From: Tolypeutes matacus | Lineage: Eukaryota; Chordata; Mammalia; Cingulata; Chlamyphoridae | Assembly (NCBI GenBank): GCA_026826555.1 | Contig: JAKSZT010054399.1 | Span: 1,437,286 to 1,501,285, forward strand | Length of the DNA: 64,000 bases | Direction: 5' to 3' | Part shown: positions 1-10,841 of the stretch, piece after piece | Layout of the letters: every line of letters starts with the position of its first letter | How positions within the stretch are numbered: the first letter of the stretch is position 1 | Made by a program: the position numbers and the translations under genes | The notes under the pieces: model-generated | What the model was told of the DNA's origin: nothing | What the model saw: only the letters and a program-made list of their open reading frames with translations | Database searches by the model: none

Positions 1-406
1 CACTTGCTAGACTCTGGGGACACAAGTTGATTGGCTCCCCTGTTTAATGGAATTTAGATTATCAGAGTGACTGATAATAATCAGATTGTCACATATGTAA
101 ATGCAGTGTTATAAACTCATTAAATGCTGTAAAGGAAGGATACAAGATGTCTTGTGAAAGTTTAGTATCCTGAGCAGAGCTAGAGAAGGCTTTCCCACTG
201 AGTAATAACTGAGCTGACAGCTGAAAGGCAGGATTTTAAAAGGGACATATCAAACTCATATCTGCTCATATAACTGAAATCTTGTTGAATCCACAGGAAT
301 CCAATGTCCAGGATTACAGTATTTCTGTGAACATTTAGTTCAGGATTCATGGAACCCTTATAATGGGGTTGTTTTCTGGGAAAGAGAAATTAGGTGTTTG
401 TGAGTC

Positions 407-484
407 CTAACTAAAGCAGGATAGACCTTAGCAAAGACCACAGGGCTCTGCTAACTAACTAAAGCAGGACAGACCCTAGCAACG
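407..484. repeat. Short local direct repeat
   Basis: CTAACTAAAGCAGGA occurs at 407-421 and 455-469. Similarity extends on the right through AGACC(T/C)TAGCAA, so two units of about 28 bp are spaced 48 bp apart. It looks like a local duplication and has no known function. Confidence 0.7.
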
Positions 485-2361
485 CTAAAATGCGGCAAAG
501 GAAGGAGAAATATCAGGTTTCTATTGGCAGTGGATGTAGAATTACCACTCTATAGATGAAGCACATACTTCCCTAATCTCTGGTTCTGAAAATGTTAACA
601 AAATCCAGTCTGAATTGCTGTGAGTAACTGCAAGCCTTTGAAAGGTAAGAATTTCAAAGATCATTATTATTTCAGATCTATTTTCAGAACACAATAATTT
701 GCTTCACTTTTAGTTTTAATCTCTAGTGTGGAAAACATCTGCTGAAAATACCTGCCATCTCCATCTCTGAAATGTGCCAGCGAGTCTAAACAAGACTCTC
801 CTTTTCCTTTTGAGATCCCCATTCAAGAGTAACTATAACAACCTGGGCAAAAGAACCAAATCTAAGATTAGGCCAAATCAGAAACCAGATTTCTGCTATC
901 TGCCAATCTAAGCAGATACTTGATATGTTTTTTTTTTCCCCTGTCTTCAGAGAAATGTATTTAAGAAAACATAAGGAAAATAATAGAACTAGAGGTGAAG
1001 CAGAAGCAAAGGGGGAAAAAAAAGTTGCAAAAAGGGATTTTAAAGACAATCTCTTCCTGGGCTTTCAATTGAGTTGAAGCACTAGGCCCAGTCTTGGAAG
1101 TCCGTATGGAAGTTGGTGGCAGAGGGCCACGCTGGGCCTCTGCCTGACCCCAGTACTCTATTACAAACAGGCCTCCCAAATCTGATGAGAACTAATGTAT
1201 CAACTGCCCCCAGTTAGGCCAGCTCTACTGTGAGCAGGCTACCTGTCTACAGAGGACAACTCTACTAGGAATTTCAGCACCATTTACTAAATTGTCCAGA
1301 AGCTTTCAGTATGTTAAATGTGCTCTTCATGACTTAGAGGCAGTCAAAAATCTCCTCTTCTACCTGGGCTGTCAAAGCTGAGTTTACTCACTAAACAGGT
1401 CTATTTTACATTCACAGTATTTTACATAAATATTTTACAATAAATAAACATCAAAAAAATTTAGCCGGTTTATTTTATTTTTGCTAACATAACATTAGGA
1501 AAATAAATATTTGTGGTTCTATAATATCAGGCTCATGAAAACAATGTTAACTACAATGTTACTGGACCTAGTACAACTTCTGATGTCCTAATTAAAAGTT
1601 ACAAATGCTAATTACAAATCATTTTGGCTAGTTATTAAAGCAGAATGTGATAAACTTTAGGTGGCATTTTCTTAAAGTTTTGTGTTTCAGACAACCCCAC
1701 AAAAACAAGCGAAATTTACCAACAATTTGAAAGCAACTCAAAAATTTAATCTGTACTAACTTTTCAATATTCAAAAATGAATTAAAATCAATTAAAATAA
1801 CCTAGTCAAATTGGGTATGCACATTCTTTGAGTGCTATTAGCCATAAATCTCAAGAGTCAAAGTCAACTGAATCAATAAAGTAAAAACCAAAATAGGAAA
1901 TTTGATTCCAGTTATAATTTTAAAAAGTCCCTATTTCTTCATGAATAAAATGCATTTAAATATAGTTATTGACCCAATCAAAGGAAAGCACAGGTAAAGA
2001 CCATCTAGTAGTCAATTTTAAAGTCTGAATGCTACAAATATGAAATAACATAACGGCATTATATTACTGCAGCCATTATTTAAATGAAGTATCCAGTCAT
2101 CCAAGCTTCTGCAGATTTGAAAAATGAATTTGTGTCATCAAAATAAATGTGCATCTAGAGGTCCTGACATGATTGCAAAATCATAAGGCTACATAATGAA
2201 ATTTCCAATAGGTTGTGAAATGTGTGTGTATATATATTTTTTTCCTTTTTACTCAACTGCAAGTTATCACGCTGAAGTGCAAACTAGAAGCTTTAACAAA
2301 GCAACTTTAAGTAAAAAAAAATACTAGACAGCTAAAACATCTTTAAGTTTGCATTAATAAT

Positions 2362-2880
2362 TACCAGACAACCACTATGGAGGACTGTTTGGCAGTTCCT
2401 AAAGAAGTTGAATATAGACTTGCCACGTGACCCTGCAATACCACTACTGGGTATATACCCAGAAGAACTGAGAGCAGTGACACGAACAGACATCTGCACA
2501 CCGATGTTCACAGCCACATTATTCATCATTGCCAAAAGTTGGAAACAACCCAGGTGTCCATCAACAGATGAATGGATAAACAAACTGTGGTCTATTCACA
2601 CGATGGAATATTATGCAGCTGTAAGAAGAAATGAAGTCATAAAGCATATGGCAACATGGATGAATCTGGAGGACATTATGTTGAGTGAAGCAAGCCAGAC
2701 ACAAAAGGACAAATACTGTATGAATGCATTACTATGAACCAAATATATTGTTATATATTGTTTGATTCACACACACAAAGAAACAAAAAAACAAAAAACA
2801 AAACAACAAAAAAATTTACAAGTATCCATTACATATAATTGAGAAACAAAAAAACAAAAACCAAAAAAAAAAAAAAAAAA
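2362..2880 (+). mobile_element. L1 3' end fragment with A-rich tail
   Basis: The block from about 2362 to 2745 matches the well-known 3' terminal region of mammalian L1 elements, including CCACTACTGGGTATATACCC, the stretch ending GATGAATGGATAAACAAACT and the later GGAGGACATTATGTTGAGTG. An A-rich stretch (2760-2880) follows. A 109-codon open frame (2408-2737) runs through it by chance and is not a functional gene. Inserted sense to the plus strand, antisense to MYLIP, in intron 2. Confidence 0.85.
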
Positions 2881-4050
2881 TTACCAGCTTCCATCACAAA
2901 CAAAACTAATTTCCCTAAAACTGAACAGGAATTTCTCTCACCCTTTAGAGTTTCATAAGACAAAGCAGAGATCTCAAATTTTAAAAAAAAGTATTTCAAA
3001 AAAAATATTTCTATGAGTCCTTTGGTATACAAACAAAAAAAATTAGCATGCTAAAAACTCACAAAAGATATTGTTTACTCATCATTACTCAGAATTTTCA
3101 CACTCACATTTTTTCATGTACATGGCAAAGATCAAGTCAAAGGATTACACAAAGCATTGGCACTTAGATACAAAGTTTGCTGTGTTTAAAAGTAGTCATT
3201 TTCCTTTTTTTGACATGCCACTATATGAGTTAAGACTCCTTCATTTCAGCAATAAATACTAAACACTAGTTTTCTAGTTTAGTTCATCTTACAGAACAGT
3301 ATTTTGTCAGTCCAGGGGAGAAAAACATTTTCTGTTTGAAAAAGAAAACCACATGCTTCAGTTGTCTACTTCTGCTGGTGGTTTTTTTAGATCAAAACAA
3401 GATAAATTCAACATTTTAAACTCAACAATCATGTATACGATTGTGTAGGTTGGTATCCAGTCACACTGGCCTTAAAAGAGTTCTTTAAGTTTTCAAGAAA
3501 CTGAAGAACACTTTAAATTCTGCGTTAAGTCAGGGCTCCTTACTACACACTGTAATCTGACACTAGGCTGAAGAAGTTGACCAAGTTTTAGTAACCCAAG
3601 AGGAACTGTTTCCTGCTCTTGGTGAGAACAGTCTACAGTGACCTATAGTAACACTGCTGAGGCAGAGGTTACTATCGGGCATTCAGATGCAGACTAGGAA
3701 GATTCCCCAGCTATCAGGAAGTCTGCTCTTTTTCTTGTTTTTGTTTGGTTTTGCTGTTTTGGATTGTAGCCCTGATCTCAAATGTTACCTGTAAAAATTC
3801 AACCCTGCACTTCCAGAAAGTCTAAAAGATAAGAAAAACGAAGTGCTGGAAAACATCCCAGGCCAACTATGTAATTAGTTCCCTCTTCACCTCAGCAAAA
3901 GGGCTGTGCCATGGAAAACTTCTAAGTTATGAACCAACTCTTGTGTAACAAAACAAATTTGCCTGTGAACATCTCCAGGAAAGCACAACAGCCTTTTCTA
4001 AATAGAATCTCAAGTGTGTTTGGCATTCCTTGATATTAGCCTGCCTTTAC

Positions 4051-4241
4051 CTTGTCTGCTCCTGTAAAATGAGATGAGGCTCCACAAAGAACTTGACTTT
4101 CAGTTTAAGCCGGTAAGGGGCTAGCCCATCCATCTGCTGGGAGATCCGGTTTCTCAGATTTAGCCATAAACTTTCACCTTTGCTACCGGTAAACTGCAGC
4201 CCAAAATAATCAACTTCAATGATTCCCAATCGCCTGCACAC
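4051..4241 (-). CDS. MYLIP: MYLIP (IDOL) coding exon 2, FERM F1 lobe
   Basis: This exon encodes residues 30-92 plus two bases of the next codon. It starts [17 protein letters not shown], continues through [16 protein letters not shown] and [13 protein letters not shown], and ends LQEQT followed by the first two bases of an Arg codon. This is the ubiquitin-like F1 subdomain of the MYLIP FERM domain. The acceptor is TTGTTCTAG after a pyrimidine-rich tract (AG at 4242-4243). The donor is AAG then GTAAAG (GT at 4049-4050). Exon 1 ends in phase 0, so the junction Q29-V30 is in frame. Reading past the donor hits a stop at once, as expected for an intron. The remaining FERM lobes, the linker and the RING must lie beyond position 1. 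One conservative difference from my memory of human is Lys for Arg in the KLKVKFF stretch. Confidence 0.95.
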
Positions 4242-5139
4242 CTAGAACAAAAAGAAAGGCAGCCTTGATGAGCAAACAGTGCACACGGTCAAAGCAGACC
4301 CACGGGCTCCATCTCGTTGCAAGGTTCTTGCACACTTTTTACAAAGTTCAACTGTGTTCAAGTTCTCAAGCTCGGGTGATGCTAAACCACTAGCTACAGC
4401 ACGAGGCTTGTTCTTCTATACAGAGGGCCCGGCCAGTCCCAGATGCAGAGAGGGGAATCCTCAAAGGCGCCCTTCGGCGAAGCTGAGGAGGGGAATGTTC
4501 CCTTCTTATGCCAATCTCTGGAATTCCCTCCACCAGCGCAATCTGCACAGCTGATTTGACAGTTTATTATCTGGACCATTTTAAACCATCTGGACGCCAC
4601 AAAACCCGCACACATTGAGGGAACACGCCACAGGTGTCAGCTAAGCTGCACGAGACGTTTTGCAAACGTCGCAGGTCCAGGGCGGCTGAGAGCACCGGGT
4701 CTCGGCTGGGATTAAACGTGCTGCCTGCCCCGCCAACTGCCAATCACGCCGTCTGGAACCCGTTCGGCCGCTCTCTCGGCGAAACAAAACCTACAGCCCT
4801 CTGGTCCCCCGATTGCGGAGGCTGCGGGGAGCGAGGCGTTCGAGAAGCAGCAGGAGACAAGGGCCGGGCTGGTCGGTCCAGCAAGCCGAGGGGTGGCCCA
4901 CGACCGCCTCGAGTCCCTCCCGCATCACCCCATCCCGGGACGCGGGTGGCGCTGCCAGCCCCGCGGGGACGCGGCGGGCGGCATCACGCACACACCTGCG
5001 GCAGGTGCGCCGGGCTGCGGGCGGGGTGGCAGGCCCGAGCCCCGCGCCCGGGGCGGCCCCCGCGCTCCCACGCCCGCGGGGGGGGAAGGGGCCTGGGGCG
5101 CGCTCCCCGGGCCGCCGCCGCGAGGCCCCCCGGCCTCAC
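4242..5139 (-). other. MYLIP: MYLIP intron 1 (898 bp)
   Basis: This intron is bounded by a consensus GTGAGG donor and a TTCTAG acceptor on the minus strand. The exon-1-proximal two thirds (about 4640-5139) are part of the CpG island. The exon-2-proximal part has ordinary composition. A plus-strand G-rich tract at 5078-5098 lies about 40 bp inside the donor. Confidence 0.9.
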
Positions 5140-5226
5140 CTGGGTGAGGCAGTCCTCGCCGTTGGCTTTCGCCTCCACCTCCACCTCCATCAGGACGGCG
5201 TCCGGCCTCGTCACATAGCACAGCAT
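5140..5226 (-). CDS. MYLIP: MYLIP (IDOL) coding exon 1, start of FERM domain
   Basis: This exon encodes the first 29 residues of myosin regulatory light chain interacting protein, an E3 ubiquitin ligase with an N-terminal FERM domain and a C-terminal RING. The family is known to ubiquitinate LDLR, VLDLR and ApoER2 at the plasma membrane. The translation begins [19 protein letters not shown] and ends GEDCLTQ, which I recognise as the MYLIP N-terminus, first strand of the FERM F1 lobe. The ATG at 5224-5226 has G at -3, and no ATG occurs on the minus strand between it and about 5560, which supports this start. The exon ends at CAG followed by a consensus donor GTGAGG (GT at 5138-5139), in phase 0. 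Residue 28 is Thr where I recall Asn in human. The longer reading frame past 5140 is intron. Exon 2 lies 898 bp downstream. Confidence 0.95.
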
Positions 5227-5399
5227 GGCTGGGGCCGCCGCTGCCGCCTCAGCCGCCTCCTCTCAGGCGTGCTCGGGGCTGCCGCCTCGCCGCGGCTCAC
5301 GCCGAGTCCCGGGCCCGGCGACGGCTGCCCGTCGGGAGGCCCCGGAGCCCCGCGGCCCCTGCCCTGCGCCCGCCGCTCCCGTCCCGGCCGCCCCCTCGC

Positions 5400-5600
5400 C
5401 CGCCGCCCGCGCTCTCCCGGTCGCCCGCAGCGGCGCCGCACTCCAGCAGCCAACTGCCTGCGCCGCGGCCCCGGCGCCGCCGAGACAGCGGCCCCGCCCC
5501 TCCGGCGGGAGCCCCGCCAATCACGGCGGCCCCGCCCCGCCTCGTCGCCCGGCCAGCCAATAGCGGGGCCCGCCCGGCCGGGGCCGCGGCCTCCGAGCGC
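5400..5600 (-). promoter_or_regulatory. Probable MYLIP core promoter: two CCAAT boxes and two GC boxes
   Basis: On the plus strand CCAAT occurs at 5517-5521 and 5557-5561, 40 bp apart (ATTGG on the MYLIP strand), matching NF-Y sites. Interleaved GC boxes (Sp1-type) lie at 5491-5500 and about 5529-5540. No TATA box is seen. This arrangement suggests start sites around 5400-5480 and a 5' UTR of roughly 200-250 nt without upstream ATGs. MYLIP is known to be induced by LXR, but I see no convincing DR4 site between 5.5 and 9 kb. The start-site position is inferred. Confidence 0.6.
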
Positions 5601-6322
5601 CCGCTGAGTCCTGCCCGCCGCCCTGGGAGGCTGCGGGGCGGGGAGGCCCCGGGAGGCGCCGCCGCCTCTGCCCGCTGGGCGACGCTGCTGGTCGGGGCGA
5701 GCCGCGGCGCGGGGCTGTGCGGCCAGGCCGCGGGGCAGCCGGGGGCTTCACTCGCCCTGCTGCCGTTGTGCTTCGCGAGCCTCGGGTCACTTTGGGGGAG
5801 CTGAAAGCAAAAAATGAAAAGGAGCAACCCCAAAGCCTAAAGCGAACTGTTCTCCATCGGGGTGTGCCCGGGTGCGTTGTTGAAAGGCGGAATTGTGGTT
5901 CCTCCTTTGGGGCGTGGGGGGGAGAATCTGACTAGAAAAGTTTTTGCAGTGGTCTCTTAATGCAGGTGGTTTGGTCTAGTGCTTCCTCCCTCACCTCTCC
6001 CCAGGAGGTGTCTCTGTACCCGCTGAGCTGAATCAAAACACCTTACAGGGCACTTAGGTTCTCTCTCGGGTTACTCATCCTATCTCAGGGCGATCTCAGG
6101 CACTCGTTAAACATTCATCGCGCACCTTCCTGCCCCTTCTCTCTGGCCAACGGACCTTATCCCCATCACTTTTAAAGGTAAGGGATCTGTCTCAGCACCG
6201 ACCAGCCTCCATCGTAGCTATTAATAATTGAAGACCTACAACAATTCATGATTCCTAGTCCCTCCATTGCCAATACAATCACTCACCCTACCTCTGCAAT
6301 GTCCCTCATGGTGTTTATAGTA

Positions 6323-6490
6323 GAAGCCAGAAGACGTGGGTTTCAGCCTTGGCAACTTGGAAAATGCATTGCTCTGAAGCTCAGTGTTCTCCAGTAAAAT
6401 GGAGACAATGTCTGCCCTGTCTTCCGCCTAGTGTGGCTGTGAGGAATAGCAGAGATGGTGCTCATAAAAGCATTCGAATGTAACGAGTGC
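6323..6490 (+). mobile_element. MIR fragment
   Basis: It has the MIR layout: a tRNA-related part (GAAGCCAGAAGACGTGGGTT), a core with a diverged CTCAGTGTTCTCCAGTAAAATGGAGA block, then GTGAGGAATAGCAGAGATGG. It is an old, diverged tRNA-derived SINE. Confidence 0.6.
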
Positions 6491-6499
6491 AATTAAGGA

Positions 6500-8530
6500 G
6501 ACCTGTCCCTGCCTGCTCATGGTTTCTCCTGTCCCTAGACCTTTCCCCCAGGGCAGAAGGCTGAAGGGAGGTATCCCACCATAGCCTTTTCCTAAGGCCA
6601 ACTACAGGTACGATGTAAATAGTCAAAGGGTCAAAGGTCGGGGAAGTCTCCTTTGTGTCTTAGGAATACACTCGCTTTATTGTGCCACTGAAATATTCCA
6701 GTTTTGTGTCAACTTCTGTTCCTCGTTCCCTTAATTCCTGTTTGCTAATCTGGGAAATTTATCTGGGGGGAAACCTGGTTTTTGGATGACTCTTACCTAA
6801 TCTATGCTCAATTCCTAGAAATTTCAGAGGAGAGGTGGGGACGGGCATAACAGAGGCCAGTTGTGCTCTTTATTTTTTGTTTGTTTGTGAGCAACAGAAA
6901 CCAAAGCTAACTTAAGCAAAAGGGAATTTAATGGAAGAATTTGGGGAGCTCACAGAGTCAGTGGGGACCAGGAGTGGAAAGGAGTAGGAAAGAAAATATT
7001 GGGTGGCCAAAAACAAAATTAAAAACAAACAGACAAGCAGAAATAAAAACCCTAAAACCAAACACCCATTTTGTGGAGAAACAACTTTAAAAATAAGTGA
7101 TATTCTGGCAGAGGCAGGGGTATTTCTAATCCAAGCCCTGTTAAAAGCAACCTGTATTCAGATCACGCTCTTGCCATGGGGTGACTGGTAAAGAGCCCCA
7201 TTGTTGTGAAATTAGTCTTAGATAAGACTAAGAGAAAAAGAGGTTTTTAAAACAAAACAGAGCAAAATAAGAAACAGGAAAAAGTCACTGAGATGGGGGA
7301 AAATCCTTTTGAATGGGAAGAAAAAGAATACTGGCTTCTATAGGCATACACAGAATATAAAGACCGTAATATCACGCCCTCTCTGTCACTCTCTTTCTTC
7401 CTTGAGTAAAGATAAGGAGAGACTGGTTAGAGAATGAGGAGGCTGAGTGTTGGTGACTGAGTAAGAAAGCATATTATGCTCAAAAGACCTGGCTAGGGAA
7501 TTAAAAACCCACAGTAGAATAACTTCCTAGAGGATTCTACCATCTGGTAATGCTACTGAACGTCTGGAGCCAGTTTCAAGCCCCAGCTGGGTTTAACTCC
7601 AAAATAAGAGACTGAAAACCCTGGCCTAGGGGTGGAAACTATTGGATTGAGCCATGATTGAAGCAGTTCAGTCTGAGCAAGAGATGTGCTACATTTGTTA
7701 TGCATTTGCTTTTTTAAGAAAAATCTTTTGCTCTCAATTAGCTATCATCTTTTAAAGAGAGCATGAAAATGAACCAGCATAGTAGTAAAAGGATCAGTTT
7801 CATGGATGTAGATTTAAAAATATATAAAAACCATAACTAAGCAGCAGCGTCAGTTTACCCCTTGGAGTCCTAGCTGTTTTAAATACACTTAAACAACCTG
7901 ATTCACATAACGAATGCTTCATCTAGCACAAGTTCATTCAAATGTGTTGTATGAGCTGAACTCCCTAATCTGAAATACGTAGACTTGTGAAATTCTGGAG
8001 TAGTATAATTTGATCCTGACCTACCATTAAAGTAGAACATCTTATTTCCAAAACTGGCTGGTTGAAGAGTGAAGGAAGGGCCAGAGAAAGAATATGGAAT
8101 ATTCGTATTACAAATCCTTGGAGATGTAAAATGGCATCATCTTAATCAGCAGGCAGTTTAAATGATTTTTTTTTTTTTTTCTAATTATGAGAGTAGTGAA
8201 TGTTCCTGGTAAAATATTTGGAGAAGACAGGAAAGAACAAGTGAAAAATAAAGTACTTGTAAAATAGCAGGAATTTCTGCTCAGTAGTGATATTTTACTG
8301 TTGTAATTTGCATGTAATGTGTTCTAAATATTGTGATACAATCAAATACTGCACATTAATTTCTGGAGACATAACAAGAGACACTTGTGGTAGGGAGTTC
8401 TAAATCTAACCTTAGTGTTATGAATATTAGGAAAATTATAACCAGAAAGGACAATAAACACAAAAAAGTACCAACTGTCCCTGTTTCTCAGCTTCCTTTC
8501 TTGTCATCTTTTCTCTTCTGAAATGCTAAC
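6500..8530. other. Intergenic, mostly unassigned
   Basis: No gene is seen. A stretch at about 6870-6985 (GAGCAACAGAAACC, then AAGGGAATTTAATGG) resembles a widespread mammalian interspersed repeat that I cannot name. The rest is AT-rich, with a T-run at 8167-8181 and no recognisable exon or RNA gene. Confidence 0.5.
6628..6640 (+). promoter_or_regulatory. DR1-type nuclear receptor half-site pair
   Basis: The sequence GGGTCA-A-AGGTCG is a direct repeat of two hexamers with a one-base spacer. It matches the consensus bound by RXR heterodimers with PPAR, and by HNF4 and COUP-TF, at 11 of 12 half-site positions. It lies about 1.4 kb upstream of the MYLIP ATG. Function is unproven: such sites also occur by chance. 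Confidence 0.35.
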
Positions 8531-8944
8531 TGAGGCAGATTGAATTATGTGCCCCAGGTTTAAAACAAAACAAAACACTATCTTAGTCTTAACCCATGTT
8601 CCTCTTGGAATGAACCCATTAAAAATAGGACCTTTTGAAGATATTACTTTTAGTTAAGGTGTGGCCAATGGTATCTGGGTGGTCTTAATCTTAGTACTGG
8701 AACCTCATAGAGTGCCACAGGGAGGAACGGGAAGCTGGAAGTCAGTGGGAACCTGGAAGAGAAAGGAGAGGCCATCGCCACATGATGGAAAGCCAAGGAA
8801 CTGCTGGGAGTGCCAGCCGCCAGAATGCTACCAAGCCCTGGAGGAAACAAGCCTTCCAGCTTCTGGAACCATGAGCCAACAAAGTCCTGTTGTTAAGCCA
8901 ACCCATTGTATGGCATTTAACATAGCAGCCTGGAAACTATGACA
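8531..8944 (+). mobile_element. MaLR-like solo LTR (family A, copy 1)
   Basis: It runs from TGAGGCAGATTGAATTATGT to TGGAAACTATGACA and is flanked by CTAAC (8526-8530) and CGAAC (8945-8949), a 4/5 match to a 5-bp target duplication. It shares AAGCCAACCCATTGTATG near its 3' end with the copies at 9431 and 16621. MaLR/ERVL LTRs make 5-bp duplications. No internal region is attached. Confidence 0.75.
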
Positions 8945-9430
8945 CGAACCTTTCTTCAGTTAGTTTCCCTTCTCACTACTAAGTCCCTGCAGGGCCACAT
9001 TTTGTGATATGCTTACTTATTTAGCATTTATGGTTTAGTGGAGAGATGATCAGGACTGGGAAATCATTTCCAATCTGGCACATTTTGCTTAACCACAATG
9101 TTTGAAAACCTCTCATTTACTTGTGGAGATAATCTGTAGTTAGGCCCATGTTTCGTTTTGTTTGTTTTCAGTTGCTTATCAACTCTTGGTGATACCCAGG
9201 TACTGATCCATCCACAACAGAGTTCACCCATCATCCTGGTGTTGAAAGAAGTTGGACTGATCCTAAGTTGGGAGCCGTGGAACAGAGGACAGATGACCAA
9301 CCTGCCTGAGTCTCAGACTCATACATGTGTCCTAACTGGTAGGTGTTCTAACCGAGTGACCTCCATGTGGCAGAGTGAACATAACTTTCTGTAGAGGATA
9401 AAGGGGACAGCATGATATATTGTGGATGGG

Positions 9431-9872
9431 TACTGGGGATTAAATTGTGTTGCCTACAAAAGTCATACTCAGGTCCCAGCCTCTGGCCCTGTGGGTGTGA
9501 ACCCAGTTATAAATAAGACCTTTGAAGATGTTACTTCCATTAAGGTGGGCCAAACTGAATCAGACTGGGCTTTAATCCCGATTATTGAAGTCCATTGTAA
9601 ACAGAATGAAATTAAGACACACACACAGAGAGAGAGAGAGCAAAAAAGAGAGAGAGAGAAGCCACGGGATGCAGCCAGAAACTACGAGTCATTGGAATCT
9701 GGAAGATAAAGGAGAAAAAGCCTCCATGTGCATTGCCATGTGATGGAAAAGCCACCCCAAAGATTCCCAGGTGGCCAGCATTCTAGACTCTGAAACTGTG
9801 AGCCAATAAATTCCTGTTGTTAAGCCAACCCATTGTATGATATTTGTTTTAACAGCCAGGAAACTAAAACAA
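9431..9872 (+). mobile_element. MaLR-like solo LTR (family A, copy 2)
   Basis: This LTR is flanked by exact 5-bp duplications ATGGG at 9426-9430 and 9873-9877. It contains a canonical AATAAA at 9805-9810 followed by TTCCTGTTGTTAAGCCAACC, and a purine-rich (GA)n patch at about 9627-9660. It has the same orientation as copy 1, about 490 bp away, but the different target duplications show two independent insertions rather than one provirus. Confidence 0.85.
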
Positions 9873-10158
9873 TGGGTAAGACACAGAATTTGATCATTCC
9901 TGATATCAGTGACACACTAGGAAATACCAAATTTCCAGAAAAAAAAATGGACAACCCTTAGAAATGCTCTAGAAATGCCAAAAGTACTTATGTTGTAAAA
10001 TTTGCATGCTTTTAATCAACAAAATAGAAAACAAGATGACAAAAACTATAAGCATGTTGCAACTTGGAACGAGGCAACTTCTCACTAAACTTCTATGACA
10101 CCATTTCTACTCTGTTTATTTGTTGTTGCTGACATTTGCAGTTTATATCATTTGGTAT

Positions 10159-10841
10159 TGAGGCAGGATAGAAATGGGACCTGAGGAAAAAGGGGGCAGA
10201 AAAGCTAATAAGCCACACAAACAGAAACTGAGGCAATGGCCTGCTAACTTACACAGGCTGAGGCAATGGCCTGCTAACTTCCATCAGGCCGCTGACTTAC
10301 ACAGGCAAGTTAGGAAGGGGTTCACAGCACACACCCAAGGGCTGTGCTATCAGAAGGCGGCCAGCAACATGATTACATGGCAGGAAAAATGGAAAGGGCA
10401 GGAGGGGCTCCACCTCCACCCCCACCCACTTTCAGGGTACCTCATGTCTAGTGGACAGTGACCAGAGGCCAATCACTACCAGCCAACTCGCCCTGCAGAG
10501 CTCATGGGCAGCAGCCAGAAGCCAATCACCACTGGACAGCAGCCCCTAGCCCCCTAAGAGCATCAAATTACCCAATAGAGTTCCCCTGCTTTGTCTCAAA
10601 TGTACCAATCAGTGCAGGGCCTGGAGTCCTGTACCCCCATAAATCAGGGGACCCCAGGGCAAAACTTTGCATTTCTTTCCCTTGAGAATGCATGCCTCCA
10701 TACCTGAGGGAATGTACTTCTGTACTCTTGCTTTATCCCCCAATACATTCTCTGCCTGCCTAATGAATTTGTGGCTCGTCCTTGAATTCTTTATCCAGAC
10801 GAAGCCAAGAACCTAGACACTGACCACAGACTCTGATAACA
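10159..10841 (+). mobile_element. Solo LTR, probably class I ERV (gammaretrovirus-like)
   Basis: This 683-bp element begins TGAGGCAGGATAG and ends GATAACA. It has LTR landmarks in order: U3 with a tandem 30-bp-period duplication (10228-10250 and 10258-10280), several CCAAT motifs, a TATA-like CCATAAATCAGGGGACC, then a pyrimidine-rich TTTATCCCCCAATACATTCT and GTGGCTCGTCCTTGAATTC near the end. This style resembles class I ERV LTRs. Flanks GTAT and ATAT agree at 3 of 4 positions, a weak target duplication. No gag, pol or env is attached. Class assignment is by style only. Confidence 0.65.

Larger units (their letters stand above)
1..4050 (-). other. MYLIP: MYLIP intron 2, partial (runs off left edge)
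   Basis: The sequence downstream of the exon 2 donor is AT-rich and has no exon-like coding block that I can match to MYLIP exon 3 or later. It holds an L1 3' fragment (2362-2880) and a small local direct repeat at 407-421 and 455-469. The rest (1-2360 and 2880-4050) shows no repeat or RNA gene I can name. The next MYLIP exon should be left of position 1. Confidence 0.8.
4640..5760. promoter_or_regulatory. CpG island over MYLIP exon 1 and promoter
   Basis: This block of about 1.1 kb is very GC-rich with dense CpG, in sharp contrast to the AT-rich flanks. It covers MYLIP exon 1, its probable 5' UTR and promoter, and much of intron 1. Such islands mark constitutively open promoters in mammals. 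Long overlapping reading frames here on both strands are a by-product of stop-poor GC-rich sequence. Edges are by eye. Confidence 0.9.

Noticed and set aside
2408..2737. 109-codon plus-strand open frame
   Set aside because: It lies wholly in an L1 3' fragment that is normally non-coding.
4634..5833. Many long overlapping open frames on both strands, up to 264 codons
   Set aside because: They all lie in the CpG island, where stop codons are rare. Only the 87-bp MYLIP exon has family support.
5600..9000. LXR response element (DR4) expected for MYLIP
   Set aside because: Single half sites at about 5784, 6069 and 8015 have no good partner at four-base spacing. No DR4 is claimed.
8531..9872. Two direct LTRs as the ends of one provirus
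   Set aside because: Each has its own target duplication and the 490 bp between them shows no retroviral features.
10201..10300. CRISPR-like repeated units
   Set aside because: There are only two tandem copies of one motif inside an LTR, and the genome is mammalian.
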